DNA of 64,000 nucleotides, from NCBI GenBank assembly GCA_026874595.1, contig CM049311.1:39328676-39392675 (forward strand), read 5' to 3'. The notes under the pieces are model-generated. The model was given only the letters and a program-made list of their open reading frames with translations, was not told the DNA's origin and did no database searches. Of this stretch, positions 23,901 to 38,400 are shown piece after piece. Each line of letters opens with the position of its first letter. Within the stretch, counting starts at the first letter, position 1. Made by a program: the position numbers and the translations under genes. This DNA is from Sipunculus nudus. Its lineage: Eukaryota > Annelida > Sipuncula > Golfingiida > Sipunculidae.

Positions 23901-26900
23901 AGACTTGCCATCTTTGTTGCAAAGATTCCTAAGTGGTCCTGATTCAGAATAATTAAAACTTTCATTGATTTGCTCTACCAGTTTAAATAGACTTTCTTTT
24001 ATTTTAAATTGAATCAAGAAGTGCTTTAAGCAGAGCCATGGATAACCGTTAGTCAGGTCCACTGATTATCATTATTGGTCCTCTTGAATCAAATTACATA
24101 TTAATGTATCACACTTATTGCTGTCAAGATCTCACACTTCTTTTTTACTGAACTAGGTTTTAGTCTACCTTGTGCTAAAATATTGTGTATTTTTGTGATG
24201 AAATGGTTCCTGGCAAGGTGAAATTTTAGCAAACTTGTCAGGGTCTCAGCATTTCACTTTGTGTCTGAAGTACTGTGGTTTGCTTCATATTTGCAAGGCT
24301 GAAATTCCGTGATTTCTTCATTTTGAATGTTTTGCAAGGGTTTCTTTTTCACGTTTGCACCAGAATCTATGAAATCTAATCAGTAATATTTACATTTATT
24401 ATCAAATGAAAATAAATCCCACAATACCTTACTCATTACCATTATAGTCATTGTATTATAACCTGTCTCAAAATGGATTTTTTGACAATTATCATGTTTG
24501 CATGAGAAGGTTGCAATACATCCACAGATTATGTTGTTGATTTTCAAACCATGATTTAAGAGGTGTGATAACTCAATCTTTGTGCAGAAACTGCGGATGC
24601 ACCATATCCTCTTGTTCATTCTAGATAAAAGGGCAGCTTAAACCTTCTTTAAGAAAAAGAATTATGTGAAAATATGAGAAATCAGTCTACATTTTACAAC
24701 ATATGATACAACTTATGGCAGTCAGGGTCATTGTTCACATGCAGAAACAGCCTTAATTGACAGCTACTGATTGGATGAGGTTATGTAAACATTCTGGAAA
24801 ATATAACCAATCAAAATTAAGATGGCTACTCATGCAAAGAAACATCTGATCTGTCCGATCAGTGTGAAGAGTAAAAAAATTGTGAATTTCTTAATTGACA
24901 CAGTAGGTCCTCATTTCCATGCACATACAGTTTCTAGGAAAGTATTAAAACATATTTGTAATCTTTTATGAAAATTATCACCCAGAAATGTGGATGAATC
25001 AATAAATAGTACTGGAGATTGACTCCTGGCAATTTCTTGTAGCTGTTGACAACAGCAGATGAGGTGGCAAAGTTACAGGAGGAGCTTGAAACCATGAGAC
25101 CCATGCTGGAGGAGGCCGTTCAGGAGTCCATTGTTACCATGGAGATCATCTCAAAAGATTCGGTAAATAACTTTACCTATTAATTTCCAGTAAGCATGTC
25201 CTTGAAATATGTCAGGAAGTTCCTGAAACTTTTAAATATATCCATAATTTTTAAACCCACAAATGCTAGAAAAACTAAATGTGAAGGTCTTTTAAAAGAG
25301 ACTGGACTGAGCTTGTGTTTGAGAACATTTTCCAAGGGGTATTTTCTGTAGGGTGCAATGCTTTAGGAAACATTTTTATTTTGCAAAATATATCCTGGAT
25401 GTATATAGAGAATAATGGTTAGATTACATTTTATATGGTTATCTTAAATTGGGGTTATTTTGATGAATGCTTTTATTTCCCTTGGGCCAGTTTTGATGTC
25501 AGATTGAAACATCAGGAACATCTTCAACAGAAACTTTAACCAGAACACTTATATAGTGAGAACACACATCACAAGCTTACGAAACTATAGTCTGTTCAAT
25601 CCCCTTATGTCCATCTTTTTTTTCTATTAATTTTTTTTATTTATATATCAAGAGAAAAAATATAAGTAATGAAGGGTAGAAGATAAAAGGACTTAATTTT
25701 CAACATGGTATACAAATACCTACCTTACACCTTCTTTAAGAAAATGAATTATGTAAAAATATGAGAAATCAGTCTACATTTTATAACATATCATACCACT
25801 TATGGCAGTCAAGATCATTGTTCACATGCAGAAACAGCCTTAATTGACAGCTACTGATTGGATGAGGTTATGTAAACATTCTGCAAAATATAACCAACCA
25901 AAATTAAGATGGCTAATCATGCAAGGACACATCTCATCTGTCAGATCATTGTGAAGAGTAAAAAATAAAAGTTGTGTATTTATTGTAAAATTCATAATGA
26001 CACATAAGGTCCTCATTTCCATGCAAATAAAGTTTCTAAGAAATTATTAAAAAATATTTGTAAACTTTTATGAAAATTAACTCCAAAAAATGTGGTCACA
26101 GGTTGGTGGAACAAACTACAGTGGTAATTCTGAGGAATACATTATTACATATTAATTATATGAACAAGTGTGGGCATCTGAAGATTATGTGTTTGGCATT
26201 TATTTGTAGAAAGTAGCCGAGGAGACTAAGGCAGTGGTACAGAAGGAGGAGGCCCAGGCAGCCACCAAGGCCCGGGAGACTCAGGCCATCGCTGACAGTG
26301 CCCAGAGGGACCTTAACGAGGCCCTGCCCGCTCTGGTAAACATCTCATTATATACAGAATTATTGAGTTCATTTGTCTTATGAAACAGACCCACAGTGAT
26401 ATCAATGGGACATCACCAGAACCTCTCTTCTGAATCTGACACATTCAGGTGCTTCTGCATTATGGTATAGTGACTGGTAAACATCCACAACAAATTAGTC
26501 TCATATGAAGTTAATTACAGTAAACAGGTATTTTACAGCATTCTGGTTTCAAAATTCCCAAAATATGGCTTTTTCAAGCATGATAATGTTCAGGAAGTGT
26601 GTGCTGTAGCAGGCAGAGAGCAGAGGGCCGGACATCCATTAACAGGGCACCTTTTGAAACTGTTTGAATTACGAGTCCAAAATTCAACATAGTTAGATGT
26701 TCCTTAACTTGGTTACTGCAACTTTGGTTCAATTAAGCTCTGTTGGTCAGCTGATCTAGGCTTCCCGTCTTCCCTCCACCCCCTTGATTGACAGGCTGCA
26801 TAAAAAAGGTGAATGATGTAATTTTCTGTGTTTAATTCATATATGTTATCTAGACTGTTGCTTCACTTTTTATTTTGTTTTCTATTGCAAGTTATTTATT

Positions 26901-29900
26901 CAGTAGATTTTGTAGCTGTTAATATATTTGGAATTTTCCTTTATGGTGTTTTTCAATATTTAGGATGCAGCTGTCGCCAGCTTGAAATCTCTGAACAAGA
27001 ACGATGTTGTGGAGGTGCGTGCCATGCAGCATCCACCAGATGGTGTTAGGATGGTGGTAGAAGCCGTGTGCATCATGAAGAACGTTAAACCAAAGAAAGT
27101 GGCTGGAGATAAGGTCAGGCCTAGTTATACTCACTTAACATACTCAGTACACTAATTGATAGACAGGTGCGGTTTGATTTTAAATAAAACATTTCAGATC
27201 ATACTCCAGTTTTTTGGACATCCATGATATCTTAAGCATGTAAAGTTAAATTTGTACATTTAAATGTAATTGTTTTCGAGATTCTCCATAAAATTTTAAT
27301 ATTTTTGTTGAATACAGACTAATGAGGAGATTTGTGAATTCTTGCCATTAGAGTAACTAATATGATCATTTCCAATTATGTAAAATAAAATCTACAAATA
27401 TTTATATTACAAATTCATTCATGGGTACCTAGTCAGTACAGACATGCATGGTATACTGTTTAATACAGTGGATCCTGTCAGTAGGACCACCCTCTTTAAC
27501 AAGACCACCAGGTTAATAGAGCTGTTGACTGTCATATATGTGTGATATTGACATGGTATTTTTATTGGTATTAACTTGCCAGCCGGGACAAAAGAAGGAT
27601 GACTACTGGGAGCCTGGGAAGGGTCTGCTGACAGATCCAGGTAAATTCCTGGACAGTTTGTTCAAGTACGACAAGGATAACATCCCCGATCCTGTGATCT
27701 CCAGGATCCAGCCGTACATCGACAGTGAAGCATTCACTCCAGCTGCCATCCAGAAGGTGTGTGGACAAAGATAATCTACAGAGAATAAACAGCAGGACAT
27801 TTGATTCCTGTATGAAGTATATAAAGTGTAGGGTAGCAGGTAGCCCAGTGGTAAAGGCATTTAACTTCAATGAAGAAGGTCCACCATTGAAACCATGCAG
27901 TGCCTCAAAGGCAAAATTATGTAATCACCATGGAACCTTAGAGAACCATGGAGCTCTGTCCATGTGAAACCTGAAATTCAGAAGGCATAAGAATTACATA
28001 TCTTTCTCATCTTTGTATGGTCACCTTCATCCTCATTCATTAGACAGTACCACCAACAGGCCATGAACCTATACTTTAAAAAAAAGTGTTAAGCGTCTAA
28101 GTTAAGATCTGTGCAAAGTTAGAATATGCATTCATTAACAAGTATGTTACAATATCAAAGAACTCGGTGATTGTGATATCAGTAAAGTATGAATATACTA
28201 ATAATGCTAATAATAATTAGTTTTTGCACAGAGCCAGATCTGATTGAAAGAAAATGAAAATTGATTGCAGAAAGGAAACTATACTTCCTGTTGTATGTTC
28301 CAAGATCATCTTAAAAGCCTGCATGAAATATAAATGTTTTATGTACAAATGGTGTCTGCACTGTAACTCTCCAACTTCCTCATCCAGGTCTCCAAAGCCT
28401 GTACTTCCATCTGCCAGTGGGTACGTGCCATGCACAAGTACCATTTTGTGGCTAAAGGTGTGGCGCCTAAACGTGAAGCGTTACGAGTGGCTCAGGAGGA
28501 GCTGGCTGAAACCCAGCGCCTGCTGGACGCTGCAAAAGCGAGGCTGAACGAGGTGGAGGAAGGTATCGCCACACTGCAGGCTAAGTATGAGGACTGTGTG
28601 AGGAAGAAGGAAGAGCTGGAGACCAAATGTAAGGAGTGTGAGGGGAGGCTGGTCAGAGCTGACAAGGTGAGGAAACTAGACAGCACCCAGAGACCACATG
28701 CCTCCACCACCACCTGGTTTATAAATATCTGTTTTAGATCTGTGGAACTTTAAAACCAAGGGACTCGTTTATCATCCATTACCATCCATTACCATCAAGG
28801 CCTTTTACAATGATTACACAATTTTTGTCTTTATAGACAAAAATTGTGTGTTCATTGTGAAAATAAGGTAGTTGTGATTTTGTTGATTTGTTGCAGTTCA
28901 AACACAGTTCTGTAGTGCAATCATTACAAGCTCTTCTTTATTATCATCTGCTGTCATTCAGTGAAGTTAATGAAAATCAGTTTGATAGAGGATTTAGAAT
29001 TTTTAATCCTGAAAATTTGTTTAAAGATACATATTTAACATAATTCACAATGATAACATTCAATTAGAAATCAGTGAGTAGCACAATTTATTGAAATAGA
29101 ATTGATAATAACTATACATCTAAAACTCTTTTATCCAGCTGATTGGTGGACTAGCAGATGAGAAGGACAGGTGGCAGGAGTCTGTGGAAAGGCTTGACAA
29201 GGTCATCGGGAAATTTGTTGGAGATGTTCTGCTGTGTGCTGGAGCCATCGCCTACCTAGGGCCCTTCACTGTGAGTGTAACTGAAATGTGTTAATATAAC
29301 TTAAAAAAACTGATAGAGTGTCTACCGTATTACTTAATAACAGTTATTATTTTCCTGTGGAAATTCATTCAGACCAAACATGTACATATTAAGATGAGAT
29401 TATGTGAACAGTTAAAATTACTTTTATCATTATAATTCTGTTTTTGGATTTAGGAGGTCATATGTCATCTTGACAAAACTCGTTTATATATGCATGACTA
29501 ACATACATGGAATGTAACTGAGGTAGTTTTATACATAATTTTTCACCAGCATTAATTGGGTGTTTTATTCCTAAAGGTGTCATTTTCTATTTGATCTTTA
29601 TTCCATGAAAATTATGAATCCAAACAGTCACTAACATGAGGTAAACCACAGAATACATGATAAACACATCAAATTGAACATATTTGATAAAAGTTATTTC
29701 AGTTGTCACAACAATGTGGCTGTGAGACGTGAGTGATAATGGTTTGTATATTACAGGGGGAGTACAGAAACAACATGGTATCAGAATGGACGTCGCGTCT
29801 GGACGAGTACAAAGTCCCCCATAACGAGGATCCGTCCCTCATCAGCGTGCTCAGTGATCCGGTCAAAATCCGGAGCTGGCAGATTGCTGGACTACCTCGA

Positions 29901-32335
29901 GACAACCTGTCTGTGGAGAATGGTGTGGTTGTGCAGTTCTCGCAGCGCTGGCCTCTGTTCATTGATCCACAAGGCCAAGCCAACAAGTGGATAAAAAATC
30001 TGGTACAGTAATATAATGAACAAGAAATTTGCATTCTCAGGAAAGCAAGCCTCCACCTGCCTTATTCGGTCCATAATCCCAGGTTTTGTGCATAAGTGAC
30101 TGTATGTTTTTGAATGTTTCTTGATGATATTCCTGAATTGGGGTCATGTGCTGGATCCGCACCAAAATCTAATTGATTCTTGTTTGGCCAATTCCCAAAA
30201 GGAAATATTGTACATGATTGCTTGGATTTTGTCATACAGACACACACAGAAGGGGAAGGATGCATAGAGGAGGAGACAAGTAATATATGTCTGAGAAACA
30301 TCCAGTTACTTACAAAAATAATGTTGCTGCACCAACACATCTATTACTGAGGAAAGAATTATTTAAAAGAATATTCTTTTAAGTAAGGTTAACTGGCAGT
30401 GTATCAAAACATTCTTAGATTCTGCCAGTTTAAACAAAGAAATTGTTGTTATGCCTGTTGTTTCAAAATATCCCACAAGCTGGTTTTAAATATCAGGCCT
30501 TAGACGGTCACAGATGAGGATTGTGCTTTCACCCGGTGGCCAATTTTGGTATTATATTTCCATACAACTAGTGGGAAACATCACCCATATAAACTATCTG
30601 TTGAGCATTGGACAGAGATGGAATATACTGGAATAATGCAGCTGGGTAAAAATATATAATAAATGCATATTTATAAATCTTTTTAAATCTCTTGGTTTAC
30701 TTAAGTTAAATCTTCCCAAAAGATCCTCTTGAAATGTGCTGTTGAATGGTTTTTGCCCACTCCCATTCATAAATTCTGTTATTAAATGCCTTACGCCTAT
30801 ATATAATGCCTGTGCTTTATATAGATTTATAATATATGATAATATTTGTCATTGTTGTCACCAGGAGAGAGATAACGGCATTGACGTGATCAAGTTGTCA
30901 GACCGGGACTTCCTGAGGAGTCTGGAGAATGCTGTCAGATTCGGTAAACCATGTCTGCTTGAGAATGTGGGAGAGGAACTGGATCCTGCCCTGGAGCCCA
31001 TCCTACTACGACAGGTCTGTGTACATACTTCATAACTGTATCAGATCAGCGAGCATTTCATGTTTAAAAAGCATACCAAACTATCTACATAGAAAAGGCA
31101 CATTACTGTTATTGTACAGTATATTGTCGTTGCATGTTTTTTTTTTCATTTCAAGAAAATGTCCATACACTTTTGTTCATGCTAAAAGGTCTGCTTTTTT
31201 TTCAGAATAATTTTTTGTCAAAAACTCGGCATTGTTTTCAGGTATAGATATGACCATACAGTATACATCAGTGATCATCATATGTGTTTGTATTATTTGC
31301 TATTGTGATCTGCTTATGTTGACTTACGTGTTTCATTATGTTTCTGTACAGACATTTAAGCAGCAAGGCAGCCTGGTCATCAAGCTGGGAGATGCTGTGA
31401 TCCCATACCATGAGGACTTCAAGTTCTACATCACCACCAAGCTCCCAAATCCTCACTACACACCAGAGGTCTCCACTAAAGTCACCATCGTCAACTTCAC
31501 CCTCTCTCCAAGGTAGGCTCCCCAACCCTCATTACACACCGGATGTCTCCACAAAAGTCATTATCAACCACATCACCCTCTCTCCCAGGTAGGCACCCAA
31601 ACTCACCACACAGCAGAGGTCTCCATCAAAATTACCATTGTCAACTTCACCCTTTCTCCAAGGTAAGCTCCCCAACCCTTACTACACAGAGGTCTCCACC
31701 AAAGTCAGCAATCTCCACTTCACCCTCTCTCCAGGATAAGCCCCCCCCCCCTTACTTGGCTTGCTAAATGCAGTTGACCCCATATTCTGTATGTGTGTTC
31801 AATTTAACTCTGCCCCACTATCTGATTTGCCTCTAGAGGCTTTCCTCTTTTCCTGCGTGTTAGAGTCCTTATACTTTACCAGCTTCTGCAATGTAGTTAG
31901 AAATTTTAGTAATCAAGAGATTATTTTTTTAAGAAACATGTTTTATCTTTGTTCTGCACATTCACTAAATCAGATACAGCAGAAGAGCAGATAAACTGGA
32001 GAGTGGATGGAAGTCGTAATATTCATGGCCTGATGGGGAATATACATTCTCTGATATCACAAGAGAAACAGTTTCCAGCTATTGCTTGAAATGAAAAGAT
32101 TGATAGTCTAACAATTAAGTTTTCATAGTCCTGTTGATCATATCATTAATATATAGAAAATTTATATGGTAATAATGCCCAAATCTGCTTTTAACAATGT
32201 CACATCACTTGTCTTATTCCTGTTACTGATCTAGCTTGCTGGAGCCTTATTTGTAAAATATTTTAACAAAATCAGATATTTGAAAAATTTATATGTCATT
32301 TAAAGCCAACTGACTATCTTAATTCAAGTTATAGA

Positions 32336-32410
<75 letters not shown>

Positions 32411-35400
32411 CTGCTGAACTTTGTCAATTTTTCTTCAGACCAGCCATAATTTTCTGGCAAAATATTCTTTAGGCTCAAAATAGGATTGGGTCTCTAAAAG
32501 TCCAGTAAAATAATGATAATATTTTTCTACCTACCAGTGGCCTGGAGGACCAGCTTCTAGGAACTGTGGTAGCAGAGGAACGGCCTGACCTGGAGGAGGC
32601 CAAAAACCAACTGATTGTCAGTAACGCAAAGATGAAGCAGGACCTGAAGGAAATAGAGGACAAAATCCTGCATCGTCTCAGCGCTGCTGAGGGTAACCCT
32701 GTCGATGATGTCGACCTCATCGCTGTCCTGGAGGCATCCAAGGTCAAGTCAGCTGAGATCAAGGTCAGAATGCTTTTATATATTTCATTGCAATTCTAAC
32801 TTACAATTTTAAGCAGAAGATGCTGTTGTGATGAGCCTTTGTCCGTCATCAATCTGTCTGTTAGACTGGCACGTTTTTTAGCCCTCAGCCCTTAGGCTGA
32901 TGGGCTAATGTCGTCACCCAAGCTGTCCGTCCATCTGTCCGTCCGGCGTCCGTTAACTTTTACCTTGTGAGCGGGATATCTTGAAAAGGATTCATCATCA
33001 GAATTTTATTTCCTCGGTAAAGATATATATCGACAAAATCTCGGTCAAGTTCAAAGATGGGTGACCTTGACCTATTTTTCTACATTTTAGAGCTGATTAT
33101 AGAAAAACACTTTGATGCTTATTACTCAGTAACCATTTGGTGGATTTTCACAAAACTTACTGTGATTATTGGGACTGATAGTCTGTACCTGCTACACAAG
33201 TGTGGTGGCGCCACCTACATTTTCTGATTTTTAATTAATTTTTATCGGATTTTTCAACTTTGGGCTTGTGAGCGGGATATCTCTAAAAGGATTCACCGTA
33301 GGAATATTATTTTTTCGGTGAAGATGTATATTGACAAAATCTCGGTCAAGTTCGAAGATGGGTGACCTTGACCTACTTTTCTATGTTTTAGAGCTGATTA
33401 TAGAAAAAACATTTAGAACCTTTTTTTCAGGAACCTTTTGGTGGATTTTCACAATACTTTCTATAATCATAGGGACTGATGGTCTGTAACTGCTGCACGA
33501 GTTTGGGGGCGCCACCTACAATTTCTGATTTTTAATGAATTTTTCTTGGATTTTTCAACTTTGTCCTTGTGAGCGGGATATCTCTTAAATGATTCACAAT
33601 AGGAATTTTATTTCTTTGGTGAAGATGTATATGGACAAAATCTCAGTCAAGTTCGAAGATGGGTGACCTTGACCTACTTTTCAACGTCACAGAGCTTATA
33701 ATAGAATAAAACTTAGAAGCTTTTATTTCAGAAAGCATTTGGTGGATTGTTATGAATCATGGTACATACCTCTCCATTTTAAATTTATAACTGAGACATG
33801 TACAGATATACATCCATGTGAGAACAGATATTTAGTACTTGTTAGTGTTACCACCTCTAAACACTGTTCTTTTGGCTGAGGGCTTTTGTCTGCTTCTGCT
33901 GATATTCTAGTTAAACATTTGGATAAACAAATCCAAAATTTGACATACAGTAAGATGTCCCAAAATCCTTCCACCAAATTCAAAACTAGGTTACTTGGAC
34001 TTTGTTCCTTTGAGATATTTTGAAAAAAGCTAAAATTTCCATTGAAAATCTTTTGTTACACTTTAGGACTGTCTAATCACAAATCACTGGTCTGTTTTTG
34101 TTTATATTTTGGACAAAGATTCCTCTGCATATTTTCTATATTCATTATTTTCTCATGCATTTAATTCTAGATGCTACCTCTCAGCATATATCACAGTCCT
34201 GTTGAGCTCAGAAAAACTAATTATATGTGCTGTTTTGTTGCGACATAGATTTGAAGGTCAGATTAGGTCATAGGTCAAGATTACATCTGAAATTAACCTC
34301 AGTTTGATTTTCAGATGATAAAATTCCTGCTGTAAATGTTTGGCTGTAATGTCATGCTAGTCAGCTGAGCACCTTTACCCATGGGTCAGTTGTTTCCCAA
34401 ACTTATGTTTCATTATTAAAAATTCTTATGTGTGGATTTCAAAACAAAAACCATATGGACTTTCTTTAAATTGCATAACCCTGTAATTCTTTTAGTTACA
34501 GAAACCAGTGAAATCTCAAATCTTTGGTATTTTTTATCGAATTTCAGGCTAAAGTAGCCGTAGCTGAACAGACAGAGAAGGACATTGACGAGACGAGGAG
34601 TCAGTACATCCCGGTGGCCATCAACACCCAGATCTTGTTCTTCTGTGTGGCTGACCTGGCCATCATTGACCCCATGTACCAGTACTCTCTGGAATGGTTC
34701 ATCTCCATCTTCCTGGGAGGCATCGCTAATGCAGAAAGAGCCGGTGAGTGGCGTAACCATGGAGGTCAAGCAAATGTATTCCAATTCTCATTATATTATC
34801 ATATAACATAATTGCCTATGAAAAATATATTAATATAGATTTTACATAAAATGAACCCAGTTCTTGGAGGAAAAACATTTTTTTCTTTCTATTTTTCCAC
34901 AAAAAACATGAGGTTGTGTGATTTGTTGAAAAACTATTGGCACCATGACATCTATGAGCACTGTCAAATTGGCATTGACGTCACACATTGGGAAATCAAC
35001 TGTGACTATAAATTCTAGATCTCAGTAAAAGCACAGTATTTCAGCCACTGTCAGTCCCAAATTTTCAGGAGGGAATAAAAACATGCATGACTAGATCTGA
35101 GTTGTTGATGAAATTCAGTCCATGATGTCACATGTGTTCCTTGCAGCCAGTCAAATCAGGGAAAAGTCAAGGATCTGGATGAAATCCTCCATTCACACAA
35201 CAAACGCATGTGGAATAGGTTTACTTAACTTAGAGCTGTCACAGAAACATATCAGATACAGCACTAAGGAAAAATCAAAAGTATTTCATGTGTCCTGGTC
35301 TGTGCAAATGAACCAATTAATGATATAAATTTGAAGATATAAAATGTGTGAGTTTGTGAGCAAGAGAGACGAGGAAAGATGGGCTGGTGAGCAAAAGGGA

Positions 35401-38400
35401 TTAAAGAGAAATCCCTGAACAGAAATCTTGAAATGTTTTTTTTTATTGTCAGATTTTATTTTTTCCAGTTTAAACAACTTGTATAAAAATTATTTATCAG
35501 ATATTGTTAGATCAGTTGACACCAGCTGTAGTTGTGAATCTTTCTTTAATAATCAAAATTTTTTTTCTGTTTCTTTAATTATAATGAGCCTCATTCTATT
35601 TAAATAGTCTTATTAACCTTGTATATTATATACCATATAATTAAGTGAATGGTCTTGTTAAAAACTTAAGTGCAATCAGCAGTTTTCATAATCAGGGAAA
35701 GAAATATATATAATGAAACTTTTTGTTGTCAATGCTGGCAGGGACCTAGGTTTGTGTGTGTAATAGGAAATGCCAGCTTTATAGGGGTGTCTGTCGTGAG
35801 AGGTTTTCTGTGAATACCAGAAAGCTCCTGATGAAATGGAGGGTGTCAACTGCAGAAACTCTGTCCCTGAAACACGAGGAAACACATTGCTAGCTGTTAA
35901 TTAAAAAACTTATTGTTTCCATGGTTGCAGATAACTTACCAAAGAGGATCCAGAACATCAACGATTACTTCACCTTCAGTCTCTACAGCAACGTGTGCCG
36001 CAGCTTGTTCGAGAAACATAAGCTTCTGTTTGCCTTTCTGTTGTCTGTCCGAATCCTCCAACATTCCGGCAAGATCAACATGGTCAGTTCAATATTTATG
36101 TTTTTAAGCCCTCAGCTAAAATAGGCTTATGGGCTAATGTCATCACAGATGCCTTTGTCTGTTTGTCCAGCGTCCATACATTGACTTAACTTTTAGAGTG
36201 AGATATCTCAAAAGAATTAAACAAAGGTACTTGATTTCTTCAAGGCAGATGTATACTAACAATGGAAAACAGATCAAGTATACCTACAAAGTCTTTGTTA
36301 AGTTTGAAGATTGCTCACCTTGACCTTATTTTCAGGTCACTGAGCTATACATAAAAAAAATATTGTGAGAGGGATTCGTCAAAAAGAATTCAATATAGAC
36401 CTGTACTTAACAAAATTGTGGTCACTGTAGAAGATTGGTATTTTTTGTCCTCTACTTTTGACTGCGACATGATGTTTTACAGGTAATCCCCTACAGAGTG
36501 TTTATCATCAGACAGATCTATATCACTTCTGTTATCAGTCTTACAAAGGTCACTGCACTCTGTTCAAATCTCTAGTGTAAGTTTATGATTTTTACAAAGG
36601 CACATCCGTTTTAGTACAGATAAGGGAACCCAAGGGTTGGGTGTGTTTTATGATACAAGGCACCCCCCCCCCTTAAAAAAAAATCTTTCCAAAAAATTTT
36701 AAGAAGCTCCCAGTTTAATAAATTAATCAGGGCATGCCTAAACCTTTTGAAAAATAAACTTGCAAAATTGTATTTTAAAGTAAGCAGGAATATATTAGGA
36801 TGACCTGGTTGTGCATCAAACATACTGTAGTGGATATGATGATCCAACCAAAATCCTAATTGCTGATTCATAGGTCATGCCATGTTCTCAGGGGCGTCTT
36901 TAGAGATGATACTACGTGCCTGCATCCCCACTAAAATCTTCTCAATGAATTTTGAGTTGGGGGGGGGGGGGGGGGAGGGTTCTCAGTGTTCTAACTTGTC
37001 CTTACAGTAAGGTGACATTTACAATTCCTTGATTCTGATTTAGAAGCAATATATAACACTTGAGAGTACACCAAACAGACCAGGCCGTTGGCTCTGTATA
37101 CAGTTACTTTTCATTATACACTGTGCATCAAAACACCAGGAAGACCAGTCATTGGCCAGCATTGCACAGCTTTACTTTGTGCCTGTATGCAGTCTGTGTA
37201 TATGTTTTGGTTAGTGCGTGGTGGTATATAGATTGAGAAGCAGAGGTGGGTTAAACCACAGCAGTTATTTTTTTCCAGAAAATAAGGACATGGCCTTTTG
37301 TAACTTTTGATTGAAAATGATGTGCTTTGGCATTGGTTATTCATTTTTTTAATTTTTTTTCTGATGAATTTGATACTTTTCCCCTTCCGACACATGTAAT
37401 GTCATATATGACTATACTATACATTGCACAAAGGCACGTGCTCTCCTCATTATATGTCAGTCTGATAATGATCAGCTCATACCAGGTCCTGTTTACAAGA
37501 AAGTAAGTTATCAGTTTGTGGGATCATACTGGTCTATAAAACTAGAGTTACTGTATAAGGTAACTGTATGAGATCTTGTACTGGATTTATACAGATGGCT
37601 GATAAAAGAGAAGTAATGTGGTTATATTATGTTTTCATCCTACAAATAAAAGGTATTTACTTTCTATGAAAAAGGTTAAATTACAGTAGAGCCCCATTTT
37701 TTCTTAATGCCAAATTTCAGAAAATTTGTTTTTTTCCAAATTTTAAAACGAGAAATGAAAATTTATTCATATTTACAAAATATTTTTCAAGCATCTCAAA
37801 TGATTTTTTGTAATTACAAGTCACAAGGGCCTGCTGTCAGGTTTTTAAGCCCAGTGGTGACCTTAATTAATATGTTCTGGGCCTATGTTGTCGCTTGGGC
37901 AAAGGTGTGAAAACTATAGCAAGCCCCCACAATGCTATAGGCTCCCTATATCCCTAGAGAGAGGCTTAGCTGTATATTGAAGAGCACTTGTATGTTATCA
38001 ATCATATCCGTTTGTACTCAAGCAAGCATAGTTCATTGGCTTTGTCTAAGATGATAGGCCAAACAATTTAGCAAATTACTCACATAAACATTGGTGAGAT
38101 AACATTTATACATTGCTAGTGCTCAAGCAGGATTAGGTGTGAGGCAAAAGCATTTGGGCCTGGCCATATGAATGAGCAGTTCATTCTTAGGAGCAAATGT
38201 GTCATCTACATAAACTCGCTGTTATTAAGCTTATTCATCATTTCACTTTTGCTGTCAAGAAGAGGGCAGCACAAACACGATCATCTTGCTGTCACTTGCC
38301 AGTGATATGGAGTCAGAGAAGAGAAAATCGATGGTGTTATGCTTTGATGACAAGCTGACCATCCTTGAGCGGGTCAACTGTGGTGACAAGCCTGCCATCA

